A stretch of 64,000 bases of DNA, from NCBI RefSeq assembly GCF_025716875.1, contig NZ_JAOVZB010000002.1:372001-436000 (forward strand), given 5' to 3'. Position numbers and translations under genes: made by a program. Shown one piece after another: positions 44,001-52,173 of this stretch. Within the stretch, counting starts at the first letter, position 1. Each line of letters starts with the position of its first letter. The notes below the pieces were generated by a model that was given only the letters and a program-made list of their open reading frames with translations, searched no databases and was not told the origin of the DNA. This stretch comes from Marinomonas sargassi. GTDB taxonomy: Bacteria; Pseudomonadota; Gammaproteobacteria; Pseudomonadales; Marinomonadaceae.

Positions 44001-44955
44001 ATAAAATCAACTGCAAAACAGGCAAGGGTAAATCAAAAGCTGACTGAAAATCCGTCGGTTCAGAAGCAAGATCAGGCGTACCCACACGGTTCGCCGCAAA
44101 GCCTGTGGTGTTCAAAATAACGCTGGCTTGGGTTTGTGTGGCTAGCGTTTCGATTAAGCTAACGCAAACCGCGTCTTTCAATGAGCCAACGGCAACTGCC
44201 AGTGGCACCATGCCTTCATCTTCCATTACTTCTAGCAAGGCATCGAACATGCCTGTATTGCCACTCTGCAAATGAGAGCGATAGAAAAGCACTAAGGCCA
44301 CAGGCTTATTGGTTAAGTCCGCTTCATAGTGAGACTGCCATTCACTCAGGCTAGACGCTTGGCCTTTGAAATAGAGCAAGGCATTGGGCAAAGGGGCTGG
44401 CTCTCGCCATACAATCTGGTGTTGGAAGAATTCCGCAAAAAGAAATCGGAATAAAGCTTCACTGTTGGCAAGGCCACTTTCACGAAGATAACGCCATACT
44501 CGGTGGGCGTTTTCCATGCTACAGCTAGAAGCTTGCAGTAAGGCAGGATCTGGAGTGTCGTCCCCCGGTACAAAAATAAGAGTGCGGTTTGGCTTGGCTT
44601 GCGCCCACGCTTGCAGCTGTTGAAAGCCATAAGCCCAGTAATGCTCGCCGCCCAATAGGGAAACTACTACTAGGTTTGCCGAGTCCAACACCTTATCTTC
44701 ATAAAGGTCATAGGCGGCGGGTTTTACGAGTTGCATCCAGTTAGCAAGGCGTACCGTTGGTAATTGACTAGCATCCAATCCATCATCGGCTAATTCATCT
44801 GCTAGGGAAGCATGCAGGGAATCTAAACCACTGCCTAAGGCACTTAATACGGAATCAGCAGCAGCCAAAACAACGATATTCGCAGGGGTTTGTCCTAGGT
44901 CGACAATGCCTTCGTCGTCTACAAATCCCCCCGGTTTGGCTGCTAATAGATGCAC
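41056..44955 (-). CDS. cobN: Cobaltochelatase large subunit CobN
   Basis: A 1299-residue CobN/magnesium-chelatase H-type protein. Recognisable blocks: FFQHQIVWREPAPLPNALLYF, RIAFVLANYPTKDGRIGNGVG, VGIQPARGFNLDLLANYHDPD, DAFVHVGKHGNLEWLPGKG and, toward the end, LRVSGFFRDAFANVMRLYD and VYHNDHSNPTSPKVRTL. CobN is the large subunit that, with CobS and CobT, inserts cobalt into hydrogenobyrinate diamide using ATP. No cobS or cobT lies in this window. Length is typical of the family. Between cobW and the cbiX-like gene. Confidence 0.95.
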   Translation of the reverse strand: MHLLAAKPGGFVDDEGIVDLGQTPANIVVLAAADSVLSALGSGLDSLHASLADELADDGLDASQLPTVRLANWMQLVKPAAYDLYEDKVLDSANLVVVSLLGGEHYWAYGFQQLQAWAQAKPNRTLIFVPGDDTPDPALLQASSCSMENAHRVWRYLRESGLANSEALFRFLFAEFFQHQIVWREPAPLPNALLYFKGQASSLSEWQSHYEADLTNKPVALVLFYRSHLQSGNTGMFDALLEVMEDEGMVPLAVAVGSLKDAVCVSLIETLATQTQASVILNTTGFAANRVGTPDLASEPTDFQSAFDLPLPVLQLILSGSTEEDWQQQTQGLRSRDVAMQIVLPEMDGRIVTRAVSFKALSHYHETAQIDLIRYELHEERARFVAQLAKRYANLASKANSEKRIAFVLANYPTKDGRIGNGVGLDTPASTVNLLNALAQADYPIEDIPADGNGLIEALLGVVTNNPNSLHERGCWQSLALDTYLEYFYQLPLSSQQAVWERWGPPEDDHKCREQNGQWRIMLAGIRLGETFVGIQPARGFNLDLLANYHDPDLVPPHSYLAFYFWLRHVYKVDAFVHVGKHGNLEWLPGKGTALSDECWPDIALGPMPNFYPFIVNDPGEGAQAKRRNQATIIDHLMPPMTRAESYGEMAELENLVDEYYQAMGMDIRRETWLREQILKKVQETHLLEELSSVDAQDEKSVLEGLDTYLCDIKEAQIRHGLHRLGQLPEEDKFADTLVALLRLPRGNEVTSQGILHSLAKDLNLWAKDDSFDPMQSLRTPWLGDKPAQLLAVSNEDWRTHADTKERLELLAKDLVLAHLIHQENLDLIEIDLPQTAALLAHSKTTLMAALERSAEAEISALITGLEGGFIPPGPSGAPTRGRLDTLPTGRNFFSVDNRAIPSPAAWAIGQKSAEALVQRHLQEHGDYPKDLGLSVWGTATMRTGGDDIAQAFALMGVRPIWAPGSNRVTDFEVLSCMQLGRPRVDVTLRVSGFFRDAFANVMRLYDAAVQAIADFEEPGQGNVIRQNITARKQILLEQGMDETQASRQASYRVFGSKPGAYGAGLQGLIDERCWDSKADLAEAYVNWGGYAYDGSYHSGETSGQQDGVEAKGAFVERLSQLDAVVQNQDNREHDILDSDDYYQFQGGMTNAVTEFSGQVPSVYHNDHSNPTSPKVRTLKEELNRVVRSRVLNPKWIGAMQEHGYKGAFEMTATVDYLFAYDATTDLVSDYQYEQVTDSLLLDPKNQQFMRDNNPHALEEMGERLLEAIQRGMWQNADDHQEQIQSLLIDLDQQQEQGR

Positions 44956-45019
44956 TTCTTATTTCCCCGTAATTCACTTAATTTGAATATTCAAAACCCC
45001 AAAAGCCTTAACACGATGT

Positions 45020-45125
45020 CGCGAGCGAAGATAAGACAAGGCAAAAACAGACGAGAAAGCGGAGTTTATAAGTTATAAATGAGCATTTCGAGTCTGTTTT
45101 TAACGACGTATTAACAAGCGAAGTA
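45020..45125. repeat. Imperfect inverted-repeat element between cobW and cobN
   Basis: The inner arms AAAAACAGAC at 45043-45052 and GTCTGTTTTT at 45092-45101 are exact, around a central TTATAAGTTATAA (45066-45078). GCGAAG occurs at both edges (45025-45030 and 45118-45123). It resembles interspersed intergenic elements of marine gammaproteobacteria, by memory only. It sits in the 186-base gap of the cob cluster and could act as an mRNA hairpin. Confidence 0.45.
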
Positions 45126-45141
45126 GTCGTGAAAGGTCTTT

Positions 45142-46224
45142 TTAAGCGCTTAAAGAATCAAGCAAGGCACCTTCGATTTGCGATTTAGAAATACCTTTAC
45201 CGATGAAAACCAGTTGCGTTTTACGGGCTTCATCCGCTTGCCATAGACGATCAAAGTAACGGTCTAGACGCGTACCGACCACTTGGAATACCTGACGCAT
45301 AGGCTTGCCATGTACCGCCGCAAAACCTTTTACTCGGAAGATATTATGTTGCTCCACCAGCTGGGTAAGGGTTTCTTGCAAAAGGTCGGATTGCACTTCA
45401 CCAAGGGTGATAACAAAAGAGTCAAAATGATCGTGGGCATGATCATGATGCTCACCATGGGCGTGATGGTGATCATGGTGGTTATGAACTTCTTCAATAC
45501 GGCTTTCGGTTGCAGCATCGATACCCAACAAAGCATCCAGTGCGACTTCGCCATTTTCCACGTAGACGGTTTTCACCGTGCTCGGTACTTCATGGCTAAT
45601 CACACCCTGTACTCGGTCACGGGATGGCTCATCTAGCAAATCGTTTTTGGTCACTACCACAAGATCCGCTGCACTTAGCTGATCATCCAGTAGCTCTTGC
45701 AAACTTGGATCATGATCTAGGCTTTCGTCTGCTTCACGTTGCGCTTGCACCTTGTTTTCATCATGGGCAAAACGACCTGCAGCGACAGCTGCACCATCAA
45801 CGACTGTGATAACCGCATCCACTGTGCAGTATTCTTTAATACCCGGCCAATTGAAGGCTTGTACTAGGGGCTTAGGTAGAGCCAAACCGCTGGTTTCAAT
45901 AAGAATGTGGTCAATGTCGTCACGGCGAGCAACCAATTGTTCCATAACAGGTAAGAACTCTTCTTCTACCGTGCAGCAGATACAACCATTAGCCAGTTCA
46001 TAGAAACCATCATCCCCTTCTCCGGCGCCTTGCTCATCGTCACAATCCAGAGGACAAGAACGCAGTAAATCGGAATCAATATCCAGTTCACCAAACTCAT
46101 TTACGATAACGGCAATGCGTTTGCCTTGGGCTTGTTTCAAAACATTAGACAAGAGCGTGGTTTTACCGCTACCTAGAAAGCCAGTCACGATTGTCGTTGG
46201 AATTTTATTAAGTTGCATGATCAA
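45142..46224 (-). CDS. cobW: CobW-family GTPase metallochaperone
   Basis: A 360-residue GTPase. P-loop GFLGSGKTTLLSN, then a DxxG-like and the metal site GCICCTVEEE (CxCC), NKxD as TKNDLL, and the C-terminal CobW_C domain with IFRVKGFAAVHGKPM. A His-rich insert of about 20 residues (HNHHDHHHAHGEHHDHAH) lies between the two domains. Cob-cluster CobW proteins load cobalt for corrin synthesis. The ATG overlaps the cobM stop as ATGA; a second ATG two codons in is possible. Confidence 0.93.
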   Translation of the reverse strand: MIMQLNKIPTTIVTGFLGSGKTTLLSNVLKQAQGKRIAVIVNEFGELDIDSDLLRSCPLDCDDEQGAGEGDDGFYELANGCICCTVEEEFLPVMEQLVARRDDIDHILIETSGLALPKPLVQAFNWPGIKEYCTVDAVITVVDGAAVAAGRFAHDENKVQAQREADESLDHDPSLQELLDDQLSAADLVVVTKNDLLDEPSRDRVQGVISHEVPSTVKTVYVENGEVALDALLGIDAATESRIEEVHNHHDHHHAHGEHHDHAHDHFDSFVITLGEVQSDLLQETLTQLVEQHNIFRVKGFAAVHGKPMRQVFQVVGTRLDRYFDRLWQADEARKTQLVFIGKGISKSQIEGALLDSLSA

Positions 46225-47030
46225 TCCTTCTCACTTTTAGGTTGCTCTGAAGTCACAGAGCGTGTTTTCGGTTTGTGTACTTTTCTAAATATGTGCGGCT
46301 GACTTTTATCGTAGAGATAAGAATCGGCAAAGTCGTCCGTATCTAAGACCTTGCCCACCAATACTAAGCTAGTGCGGGTAAATTTCTTCTCCCTTACTTT
46401 TGCCACTATGTCAGCTAGGGTACCGACCACAAAATCTTGGTCTGGCCAGCTAGTGCGATAACACACAGCCACAGGGCAATCTTCCCCATAGTGAGGAATC
46501 AGCTCTTCTACAATTTTATGAATGCGGGTAATACCAAGGTGAATCGCCAAGGTCGCGCCACTTTGTGCAAGGGCCGGCAAACGCTCTCTTTCAGGGAAAG
46601 GGGTTTTGCCTTCATAGCGGGTCATGATGACAGTTTGAGACACACCCGAAAGAGTCAGCTCTTTTTTCAATAAAGCAGCTGAAGCGGCCACAGCACTGAC
46701 ACCGGGAATCACTTCGTAATTTATATCCAAAGCTTCTAAACGACGAATTTGTTCGCCAATGGCACCGTATAAAGCAGGGTCACCCGATTGTAGGCGTGCC
46801 ACATCTTTACCCTCTTCCGAGGCTTTTTCGATCACAGCCGTGGTTTCTTCGAGCGTCATTTCTGCTGTGTCGTAAATAGCTTCTGCCGAGCCACGCACAC
46901 TGTCGATGACTTGCATGGGAATGAGAGACCCTGCGTACAGAATGACCTGACAACGCTCTATGGTTTTAACGGCTTTTACCGTCATTAAATCAGGATCGCC
47001 CGGCCCAGCGCCGATAAAGAAAACTGTCAT
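46221..47030 (-). CDS. cobM: Precorrin-4 C11-methyltransferase
   Basis: A 269-residue tetrapyrrole methylase. The family motif FFIGAGPGDPDLMTVKAVKTI starts it, and RLQSGDPALYGAIGEQI and PFPERERLPALAQSGATLAIH are characteristic of CobM/CbiF. It methylates C11 of precorrin-4 using S-adenosylmethionine. Stop overlaps the cobW start, and it is 64 bases downstream of cobJ. Confidence 0.93.
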   Translation of the reverse strand: MTVFFIGAGPGDPDLMTVKAVKTIERCQVILYAGSLIPMQVIDSVRGSAEAIYDTAEMTLEETTAVIEKASEEGKDVARLQSGDPALYGAIGEQIRRLEALDINYEVIPGVSAVAASAALLKKELTLSGVSQTVIMTRYEGKTPFPERERLPALAQSGATLAIHLGITRIHKIVEELIPHYGEDCPVAVCYRTSWPDQDFVVGTLADIVAKVREKKFTRTSLVLVGKVLDTDDFADSYLYDKSQPHIFRKVHKPKTRSVTSEQPKSEKD

Positions 47031-47094
47031 TTTACTACCTTAATTTTCACGCTATTTAAACAACTCTGTCTTTCTAAGAGTTAGGTGTTAAGCG

Positions 47095-47871
47095 TTAAAG
47101 TTTTTTGGAATACCCGCGAGGTGTATAGATCCAATTCTTTTGCCCATTCACTATGTGCTTAGTGTCCGAATTGCCTACGCTGACCATGGTAAACATGTCT
47201 ACGTCTTTGGCATCCAACTCGCCCAATGTCGTGAAGGTAATTTCTTCTTCTGGTCTTGTAAGCTGTCGGCCAATCATCACCGGAGTACTCGCTGGACGAT
47301 ATTGCAATAAGACATCACGGGCGTGGTTCAATTGCCAGTCCCGCTTTTTCGATACTGGGTTATAAAAAGACACCACAAAATCCCCAGCACCACAGGCATG
47401 AAGACGCTTATCTATGGTTTCCCACGGGGTCAGTAGGTCAGATAATGAGATGGTACAAAAGTCGTGACCTAACATGGCACCCACTCGGCTAGCGCCTGCT
47501 TGCATAGCAGAAATACCGGGGATAACTTCTATCTCTACGTCCAACCATTCAGGGTGGTTCTCTTTACCTTGCAACTGCTGGTCGAGCAGTTCAAACACCA
47601 AGGTCGCCATGGCGTATATGCCAATATCGCCGCTGGAAATTAAGGCTGTTGTTTTACCTTCTGCCGCCAAACTTAGCGCCAAACGTGCTCGGCCAATTTC
47701 TTCACCCAGTGGTAAGTCGTGGAATTGTTTGCCTTCGCTCAACTCACCTAATAAATCTAGGTAATAGCCATAGGCCACCCAATCAGTACAAGCTGCTAAT
47801 GCTTTTGTGGCATTGGGTGCTACTAGGCCTAAATCACCGGGCCCCATGCCCATTACAAATAACTTCGTCAT
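47095..47871 (-). CDS. cobJ: Precorrin-3B C17-methyltransferase
   Basis: A 258-residue methylase with the signature LFVMGMGPGDLGLVAPNATKAL, SSGDIGIYAMATLVFELL and VIPGISAMQAGASRVGAMLGHDF, followed by FYNPVSKKRDWQLNHARDVLL typical of CobJ/CbiH. It performs ring contraction and C17 methylation of precorrin-3B. First gene of the leftward cob cluster. No cobalamin riboswitch was recognised in the roughly 240 bases upstream. Confidence 0.93.
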   Translation of the reverse strand: MTKLFVMGMGPGDLGLVAPNATKALAACTDWVAYGYYLDLLGELSEGKQFHDLPLGEEIGRARLALSLAAEGKTTALISSGDIGIYAMATLVFELLDQQLQGKENHPEWLDVEIEVIPGISAMQAGASRVGAMLGHDFCTISLSDLLTPWETIDKRLHACGAGDFVVSFYNPVSKKRDWQLNHARDVLLQYRPASTPVMIGRQLTRPEEEITFTTLGELDAKDVDMFTMVSVGNSDTKHIVNGQKNWIYTPRGYSKKL

Positions 47872-48011
47872 GTCATCTCTATATCAAATCATGCGCTTAA
47901 AACGCGAATAGCAGCATTGTACAGGGGTTGGTGATTTTTTGGGATGAAAAGGTCTAGTTTCAAAATGAACATTGTTCAGGTGGGAGTATAAATAATAAGA
48001 AACAGGCACAA

Positions 48012-48044
48012 AAAAGCCAGTTAGTGTTATTAACTGGCTTTTTG
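48012..48044 (-). terminator. Rho-independent terminator after the peroxiredoxin-like gene
   Basis: Thirteen-base arms at 48012-48024 and 48032-48044. On the minus strand the stem is followed by TTTTT-rich sequence, 65 bases past the stop of the gene at 48109. Confidence 0.8.
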
Positions 48045-48108
48045 GCTATGGAAGCTTCAATTAAATAGCTCTTCGTTATTGAGCTTTCTAATTAAGTAGA
48101 AGAATAAA

Positions 48109-48753
48109 TTAAAGACCTTTCAATACTTCTACTAGTTCTGCTGGCTCTTGGCGAGCTGTGTAGTCAGCATCCACAAAAGCACTAACGATAGTGCCGTCTT
48201 TAGCAATAACAAAGCTTGCTGCTAGAGGCAGATCAAATTGACCTTCACCATTGTGCTTTTCAACTTCAATACCGAAAGACAAGTAAATTGGACGTAGTTC
48301 TTCGGCTAATGAGAAAACAAGGCCAAGGCTTTTCGCGTACTCAGAATTTACGTCCGACAACACAGAAAACTCTAATTCATTCTTTTCTGCCGTAGAAAGT
48401 GACGCGTCTGGCAATTCTGGTGTGATAGCAACAAGGCTAGCACCTTCCGCTTTAATGTTTGCTAACTGGTCTTGGAAAGCTTTTAGTTCTAGGTTGCAGT
48501 ATGGGCACCAGCCACCACGGTAAAAAGTTAAGACAACTGGGCCTTCTTCTAATAGTGATTCTAGGCTTACTGTTTCACCATTTTGATTTGGCAGAGAGAA
48601 AGGCAGAAGTTTTTCAGACACTTTTGGTGCTTTATCAACAATGCCTGTTTCTGAAAGGTTTAGTGTTGCTTGCTTCATCAAAGCTTGAACATGCTCTGGT
48701 GCTTTTTGAACGAAGCCTGCTTTGTATTCTGCGATCTTATCTTGTAATGACAT
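48109..48753 (-). CDS. AhpC/TSA-family peroxiredoxin-like protein
   Basis: A 214-residue thioredoxin-fold protein. The active-site segment reads VVLTFYRGGWCPYCNLELKAFQ, with a CxxC instead of the peroxiredoxin TxxC, which places it in the redoxin/peroxiredoxin-like AhpC subgroup. SVLSDVNSEYAKSLGLVFSL matches AhpC/TSA. Start chosen at 48753 (AGG site; family length) rather than the upstream ATG of the open frame. Divergent from a TetR gene across three operator-like repeats. Likely reduces peroxides or disulfides. Confidence 0.82.
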   Translation of the reverse strand: MSLQDKIAEYKAGFVQKAPEHVQALMKQATLNLSETGIVDKAPKVSEKLLPFSLPNQNGETVSLESLLEEGPVVLTFYRGGWCPYCNLELKAFQDQLANIKAEGASLVAITPELPDASLSTAEKNELEFSVLSDVNSEYAKSLGLVFSLAEELRPIYLSFGIEVEKHNGEGQFDLPLAASFVIAKDGTIVSAFVDADYTARQEPAELVEVLKGL

Positions 48754-48781
48754 GTGAACCTCATCGATAGATTGAATTAAC

Positions 48782-48844
48782 TTGAACATTCATTCAAACA
48801 CCACTTGAACGATCAATCAAGCTATTTTTTGAATGATCACTCAA
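48782..48844. promoter_or_regulatory. Three repeated 16-bp palindromic sites (operator array)
   Basis: Sites at 48782-48797, 48805-48820 and 48829-48844 all begin TTGAA and end TCAA with inverted symmetry (cores ACATTCAT, ACGATCAA, ATGATCAC). Spacing start to start is 23 and 24 bases, about two helical turns. They lie between the peroxiredoxin-like gene and the divergent TetR gene, whose protein is the natural binder. Confidence 0.65.
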
Positions 48845-48916
48845 AATCTTGAGTGAGCTTGATTCAGTCGCTATACTTGCAACACACATCATTTATTAAT
48901 AAAGGCTATCTCTACC

Positions 48917-49489
48917 ATGGCGAGAGCTCAGTTTGACAAGCAACAGGTACTAGAAAACGCATCCAATGCTTTTTGGCGATTGGGCTACAATGCGACCTCT
49001 ATGCAAACTGTGGTAGCAGAAACTGGCCTAAAGCCCGGCAGCATTTATTTGGCTTTTGGCAATAAAGAAGGTTTGTTTAAAGAGTCTCTTGATTTTTATA
49101 CTCAACAATCACTAGCCAAGTTGGAAGCCATTCTGACGCAATATGACAATGCCGAAGCAGCCATTCCACATATTCTGATGAACTTGATTAATGAGTCGTG
49201 CCAGACTGAGTATTGCAGCTGCTTTCTAGTGAAGAGCCAGTTAGAACTCAATGCAGATCAAACTGAACTAAAAGAATATGTTTCTCAGCAGTTAAGAAAA
49301 GTAGAAACCTTATATCAAAGCTACTTTCTGAAAAGTCATTCCGAAGAGGAAGCAAGTGCCAGAGCGGCAAGCTTGATGGTGCATATCTTCGGCATTAGAG
49401 TTTATGGATACCATAGTCATTCAAAAGAGCAGTTGATTGCCGCAGCACGCATTGGCTTACCTTGGCTAATTTGGCCAAATAACGCTTAA
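48917..49489 (+). CDS. TetR-family transcriptional regulator
   Basis: A 190-residue TetR protein with helix-turn-helix YNATSMQTVVAETGLKPGSIY and the LAFGNKEGLFKESLDFY block, as in the AcrR/ComR subgroup (TetR_C_6-like). It contains Cys residues in TEYCSCFL, perhaps a redox or electrophile sensor. Divergent from the peroxiredoxin-like gene and next to three repeat operator sites, so autoregulation and repression of that gene are expected. Confidence 0.88.
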   Translation: MARAQFDKQQVLENASNAFWRLGYNATSMQTVVAETGLKPGSIYLAFGNKEGLFKESLDFYTQQSLAKLEAILTQYDNAEAAIPHILMNLINESCQTEYCSCFLVKSQLELNADQTELKEYVSQQLRKVETLYQSYFLKSHSEEEASARAASLMVHIFGIRVYGYHSHSKEQLIAAARIGLPWLIWPNNA

Positions 49490-49776
49490 CTTTATTGGCT
49501 TAGCCCTCTTGGCTTAACCCTCTTGGCCCAGCCCTTCCCGTATTCCCCTCACCTAATATGAATCTAATTATTCGTTATGAGCGTATTACATCATTGAATA
49601 AATAGTTTGCTATGAGTCTATGCAAAGGCAGCCAGCTCTTATTTTCATGAGCGCTTTCTGTGACCTTTTAGACAAAATCATATTGATGTAACTCAAGACT
49701 TTATTCGCAAATTTCATTTTAACTTTTGCTTAATTCCGTATACTTACCTCGAATTTATTTTATGGTACCCAAGCTT

Positions 49777-51525
49777 ATGTCTAAACTGCCTGTTAACGAA
49801 TTGATTTCGCGTTTTCAAGAGATTGTTGGAAAACGCTACACCCTAACCTCTGCTGCGAAAACCGCACCTTACTGCAAAGGCTTTCGATTGGGTTCGGGCA
49901 GTGCCGTTGCGGTGGCTAGACCGGGTACCTTGTTAGAAATATGGAAACTGTTAGAGGTGTGTGTTGCAGCGGATGTCATTGTTATTATGCAGGCAGCAAA
50001 CACAGGTTTAACCGGTGGTTCAACACCAGATGGCAATAGCTATGATCGTCCTGTTGTTGTCATTAGCACAATGCGTATTAGCGAGATTCAAATTATTGAC
50101 CAAGGCAAACAAATCATCGGCCTTGCGGGCAGTACTTTGTTTGGTTTGGAAGATCAGCTAAAACCGTTTGGGCGTGAACCGCATTCTGTAATCGGTTCTT
50201 CTTGTATCGGTGCTTCTATTGTCGGTGGTGTTTGTAATAACTCTGGCGGTGCTTTAGTTCACCGTGGCCCAGCTTACACAGAGTTAGCGATTTATGCGCA
50301 AGTTAATGCAGAGGGCCAACTACAACTGGTCAATAACCTTGGCATCAAGCTTGGTGACACACCAGAAGAAATGCTGACCAATTTGCATAACGGACGCTAC
50401 CAAGAAGACGATGTGGAGTTCCCTAATAAATTAGCTTCTGATAATCAGTACCATGAACGCGTTCGTGAAATTGATGCGGACACACCATCACGTTTTAATG
50501 CCGATCCTCGCCGCCTTCATGAATCTTCAGGTTGTGCCGGTAAACTGGCGGTATTTGCCGTTCGCTTAGATACCTTCCCGATTGCTGAGAAGCAATGTAC
50601 TTATTATGTGGGTACGAATGATTCCACTGTGATGACACAAATTCGTCGTGACATGTTATCCACTTTTAAGAACCTGCCGATCTCTGGTGAATACCTACAC
50701 CGCGATTGTTACGATGCTTGTAAAAAGTACGGTAAAGATTCTTTCGTTGTCATTGATAAACTAGGCGCTAAATACATGCCTAAGCTGTTTTCAATGAAGC
50801 GCTCTATCGACAGCATGGCGGAAAAAATCCCATTCTTGCCAAGCAAGTTCTCTGACCGTATGTTGCAGTTCATGAGTAAGTTCATGCCAAACCACCTGCC
50901 TAAGCGTATGGAAGACTTCCGTGATAAGTATGAACACCACTGGATTATTGAAACCAGCAACGATTGTGTAGACGAAGCACGAGAATACTTAGAGAGCTTC
51001 TTTCAACATAATGATAACGAAGGTGATTTCTTCGCCTGTACCGAACGTGAGTCAGATCAAGCTATCCTTCATCGATTTGTTGCTGGTGGCGCCATTGGTC
51101 GTAAGCTCATCATGGAAAAAGAGTCAGCGAAGCTGGGTAGTATCATGACTATCGATGTGGCTTTCCCTCGCAACGAGCGTGAGTGGGTAGAAAATCTTCC
51201 TGCAGAAATTGAAGACCACTTGGCCGTAAAACTCTACTACGGACACTTCTTCTGCCATGTTATGCACCAGAATTACATTATGAAAGAAGGTTCAGATGCG
51301 AAAGCCGTTAAGCAAAAAATTCTGAAAACCTATGATGAGCGCGGCGCAGAATATCCAGCCGAGCATAACGTGGGTAATGAATATGTTGCCAAGCAGTCAC
51401 TCCGTAACTTCTATAAGCAAATTGACCCAACTAACAGCTTCAATGCTGGGATTGGTAAAACTAGTAAGCTGAAGCACTATGCCGGTCAAGACGATGGTCC
51501 ATCTTGTGGTTGTAGCCATCACTAA
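49777..51525 (+). CDS. dld: Quinone-dependent D-lactate dehydrogenase (second copy)
   Basis: A 582-residue Dld-type flavoenzyme, clearly a paralogue of the 16.1 kb copy: AANTGLTGGSTPDGNSYDRP, SVIGSSCIGASIVGGVCNNS and YYGHFFCHVMHQNYIM line up with it. The start was set at the ATG at 49777, because the N-terminus then matches other Dld proteins; a TTG at 49726 and an ATG at 49762 lie upstream in frame. The C-terminus ends in the metal-binding-like SCGCSHH. Residues differ enough that the two copies may differ in substrate or regulation. Confidence 0.92.
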   Translation: MSKLPVNELISRFQEIVGKRYTLTSAAKTAPYCKGFRLGSGSAVAVARPGTLLEIWKLLEVCVAADVIVIMQAANTGLTGGSTPDGNSYDRPVVVISTMRISEIQIIDQGKQIIGLAGSTLFGLEDQLKPFGREPHSVIGSSCIGASIVGGVCNNSGGALVHRGPAYTELAIYAQVNAEGQLQLVNNLGIKLGDTPEEMLTNLHNGRYQEDDVEFPNKLASDNQYHERVREIDADTPSRFNADPRRLHESSGCAGKLAVFAVRLDTFPIAEKQCTYYVGTNDSTVMTQIRRDMLSTFKNLPISGEYLHRDCYDACKKYGKDSFVVIDKLGAKYMPKLFSMKRSIDSMAEKIPFLPSKFSDRMLQFMSKFMPNHLPKRMEDFRDKYEHHWIIETSNDCVDEAREYLESFFQHNDNEGDFFACTERESDQAILHRFVAGGAIGRKLIMEKESAKLGSIMTIDVAFPRNEREWVENLPAEIEDHLAVKLYYGHFFCHVMHQNYIMKEGSDAKAVKQKILKTYDERGAEYPAEHNVGNEYVAKQSLRNFYKQIDPTNSFNAGIGKTSKLKHYAGQDDGPSCGCSHH

Positions 51526-51561
51526 GCATTAAAAGCAAGACTGGTAAAAATCAGAGTCAGT

Positions 51562-51589
51562 AAAAACGAGCCTAGTGCTCGTTTTTTTA
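51562..51589 (+). terminator. Rho-independent terminator after the second dld
   Basis: Ten-base arms 51562-51571 and 51577-51586 (AAAAACGAGC/GCTCGTTTTT) with a five-base loop and extra Ts. Confidence 0.88.
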
Positions 51590-51664
51590 TGCTGTTTTTA
51601 TTATCGTTTTCCAGATATTACTTTCCAAAAATACGACTTTCTTCCATAAATTTTCCTTCACGCC

Positions 51665-51696
51665 TTGACCTTAAAGTTAACTCTAAGGTTTATACT
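51665..51696 (+). promoter_or_regulatory. MerR-type promoter with 20-base spacer
   Basis: TTGACC at 51665-51670 and TATACT at 51691-51696 are 20 bases apart, longer than the normal 17. The spacer is a near-perfect dyad ACCTTAAAG / CTCTAAGGT, the classic layout of ZntR/MerR-activated promoters. It lies about 50 bases before the MerR-type gene, so that gene and the permease are autoregulated from it. Confidence 0.8.
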
Positions 51697-51747
51697 TGCG
51701 CTATCACTTAAAAGAAACATCTTTAGTAGCTCATATTGGAGGTAGAC

Positions 51748-52173
51748 ATGAAAATAGGTCAACTCGCCAAATCGTCAGGCATCAGTTCGTCCACCCTTCG
51801 CTACTACGAACAACAGGGCTTAATTCAAGCCAGCAGCCGAAGTGGTTCCAACTATCGTCAATATACTGAGCAAGATTTAAGTACCGCCAAGTTCATCAAG
51901 CGTTGCCGAGATACTGGCTTTAGTTTGGAGGAAGTATCTGAATTACTGTCCATACGTGCTGACAAAGCGAATTATGTTTGTGAAGACGCTAAGCAAATAG
52001 CAGAACAAAAGATTCTTGATGTCGAAAGTAAGATCCAGCAAATGCAACAGTTGCTAAACACACTGCATCAACTCAGCGACGCCTGCTGTGGTGGGGTCGA
52101 AAGTGCGGAATTCTGTCGAATACTCGATACGCTTGAAGCGGACTCTTCAGCGAATAAGGAGAACAACCAATGA
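51748..52173 (+). CDS. MerR-family metal-responsive regulator, ZntR-like
   Basis: A 141-residue MerR protein: KIGQLAKSSGISSSTLRYYEQQGLI is the DNA-binding part, and ASSRSGSNYRQYTEQDL completes the wing. The metal site resembles ZntR/PbrR/CadR: a Cys in NYVCEDAKQIA and the C-terminal CCGG-x8-C in DACCGGVESAEFCRIL. Zinc, cadmium or lead response is likely. GGAGG precedes the ATG at 51748. Its stop overlaps the permease start as ATGA, so the two are coupled. Confidence 0.9.
   Translation: MKIGQLAKSSGISSSTLRYYEQQGLIQASSRSGSNYRQYTEQDLSTAKFIKRCRDTGFSLEEVSELLSIRADKANYVCEDAKQIAEQKILDVESKIQQMQQLLNTLHQLSDACCGGVESAEFCRILDTLEADSSANKENNQ

Noticed and set aside
41056-44955. Several open frames of 60-150 codons opposite or overlapping cobN
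   Set aside because: They are shadows of the conserved cobN coding sequence, with no ribosome sites and no recognisable domains.
47872-48108. Cobalamin riboswitch upstream of cobJ
   Set aside because: The conserved B12-box (GCCACTG-like) and other riboswitch blocks were looked for on the minus strand and not found.
49494-49535. Three short direct repeats (TTGGCTTA-CCCTC type)
   Set aside because: Short imperfect copies after the TetR stop, with no coding or structural context; treated as low-complexity sequence.
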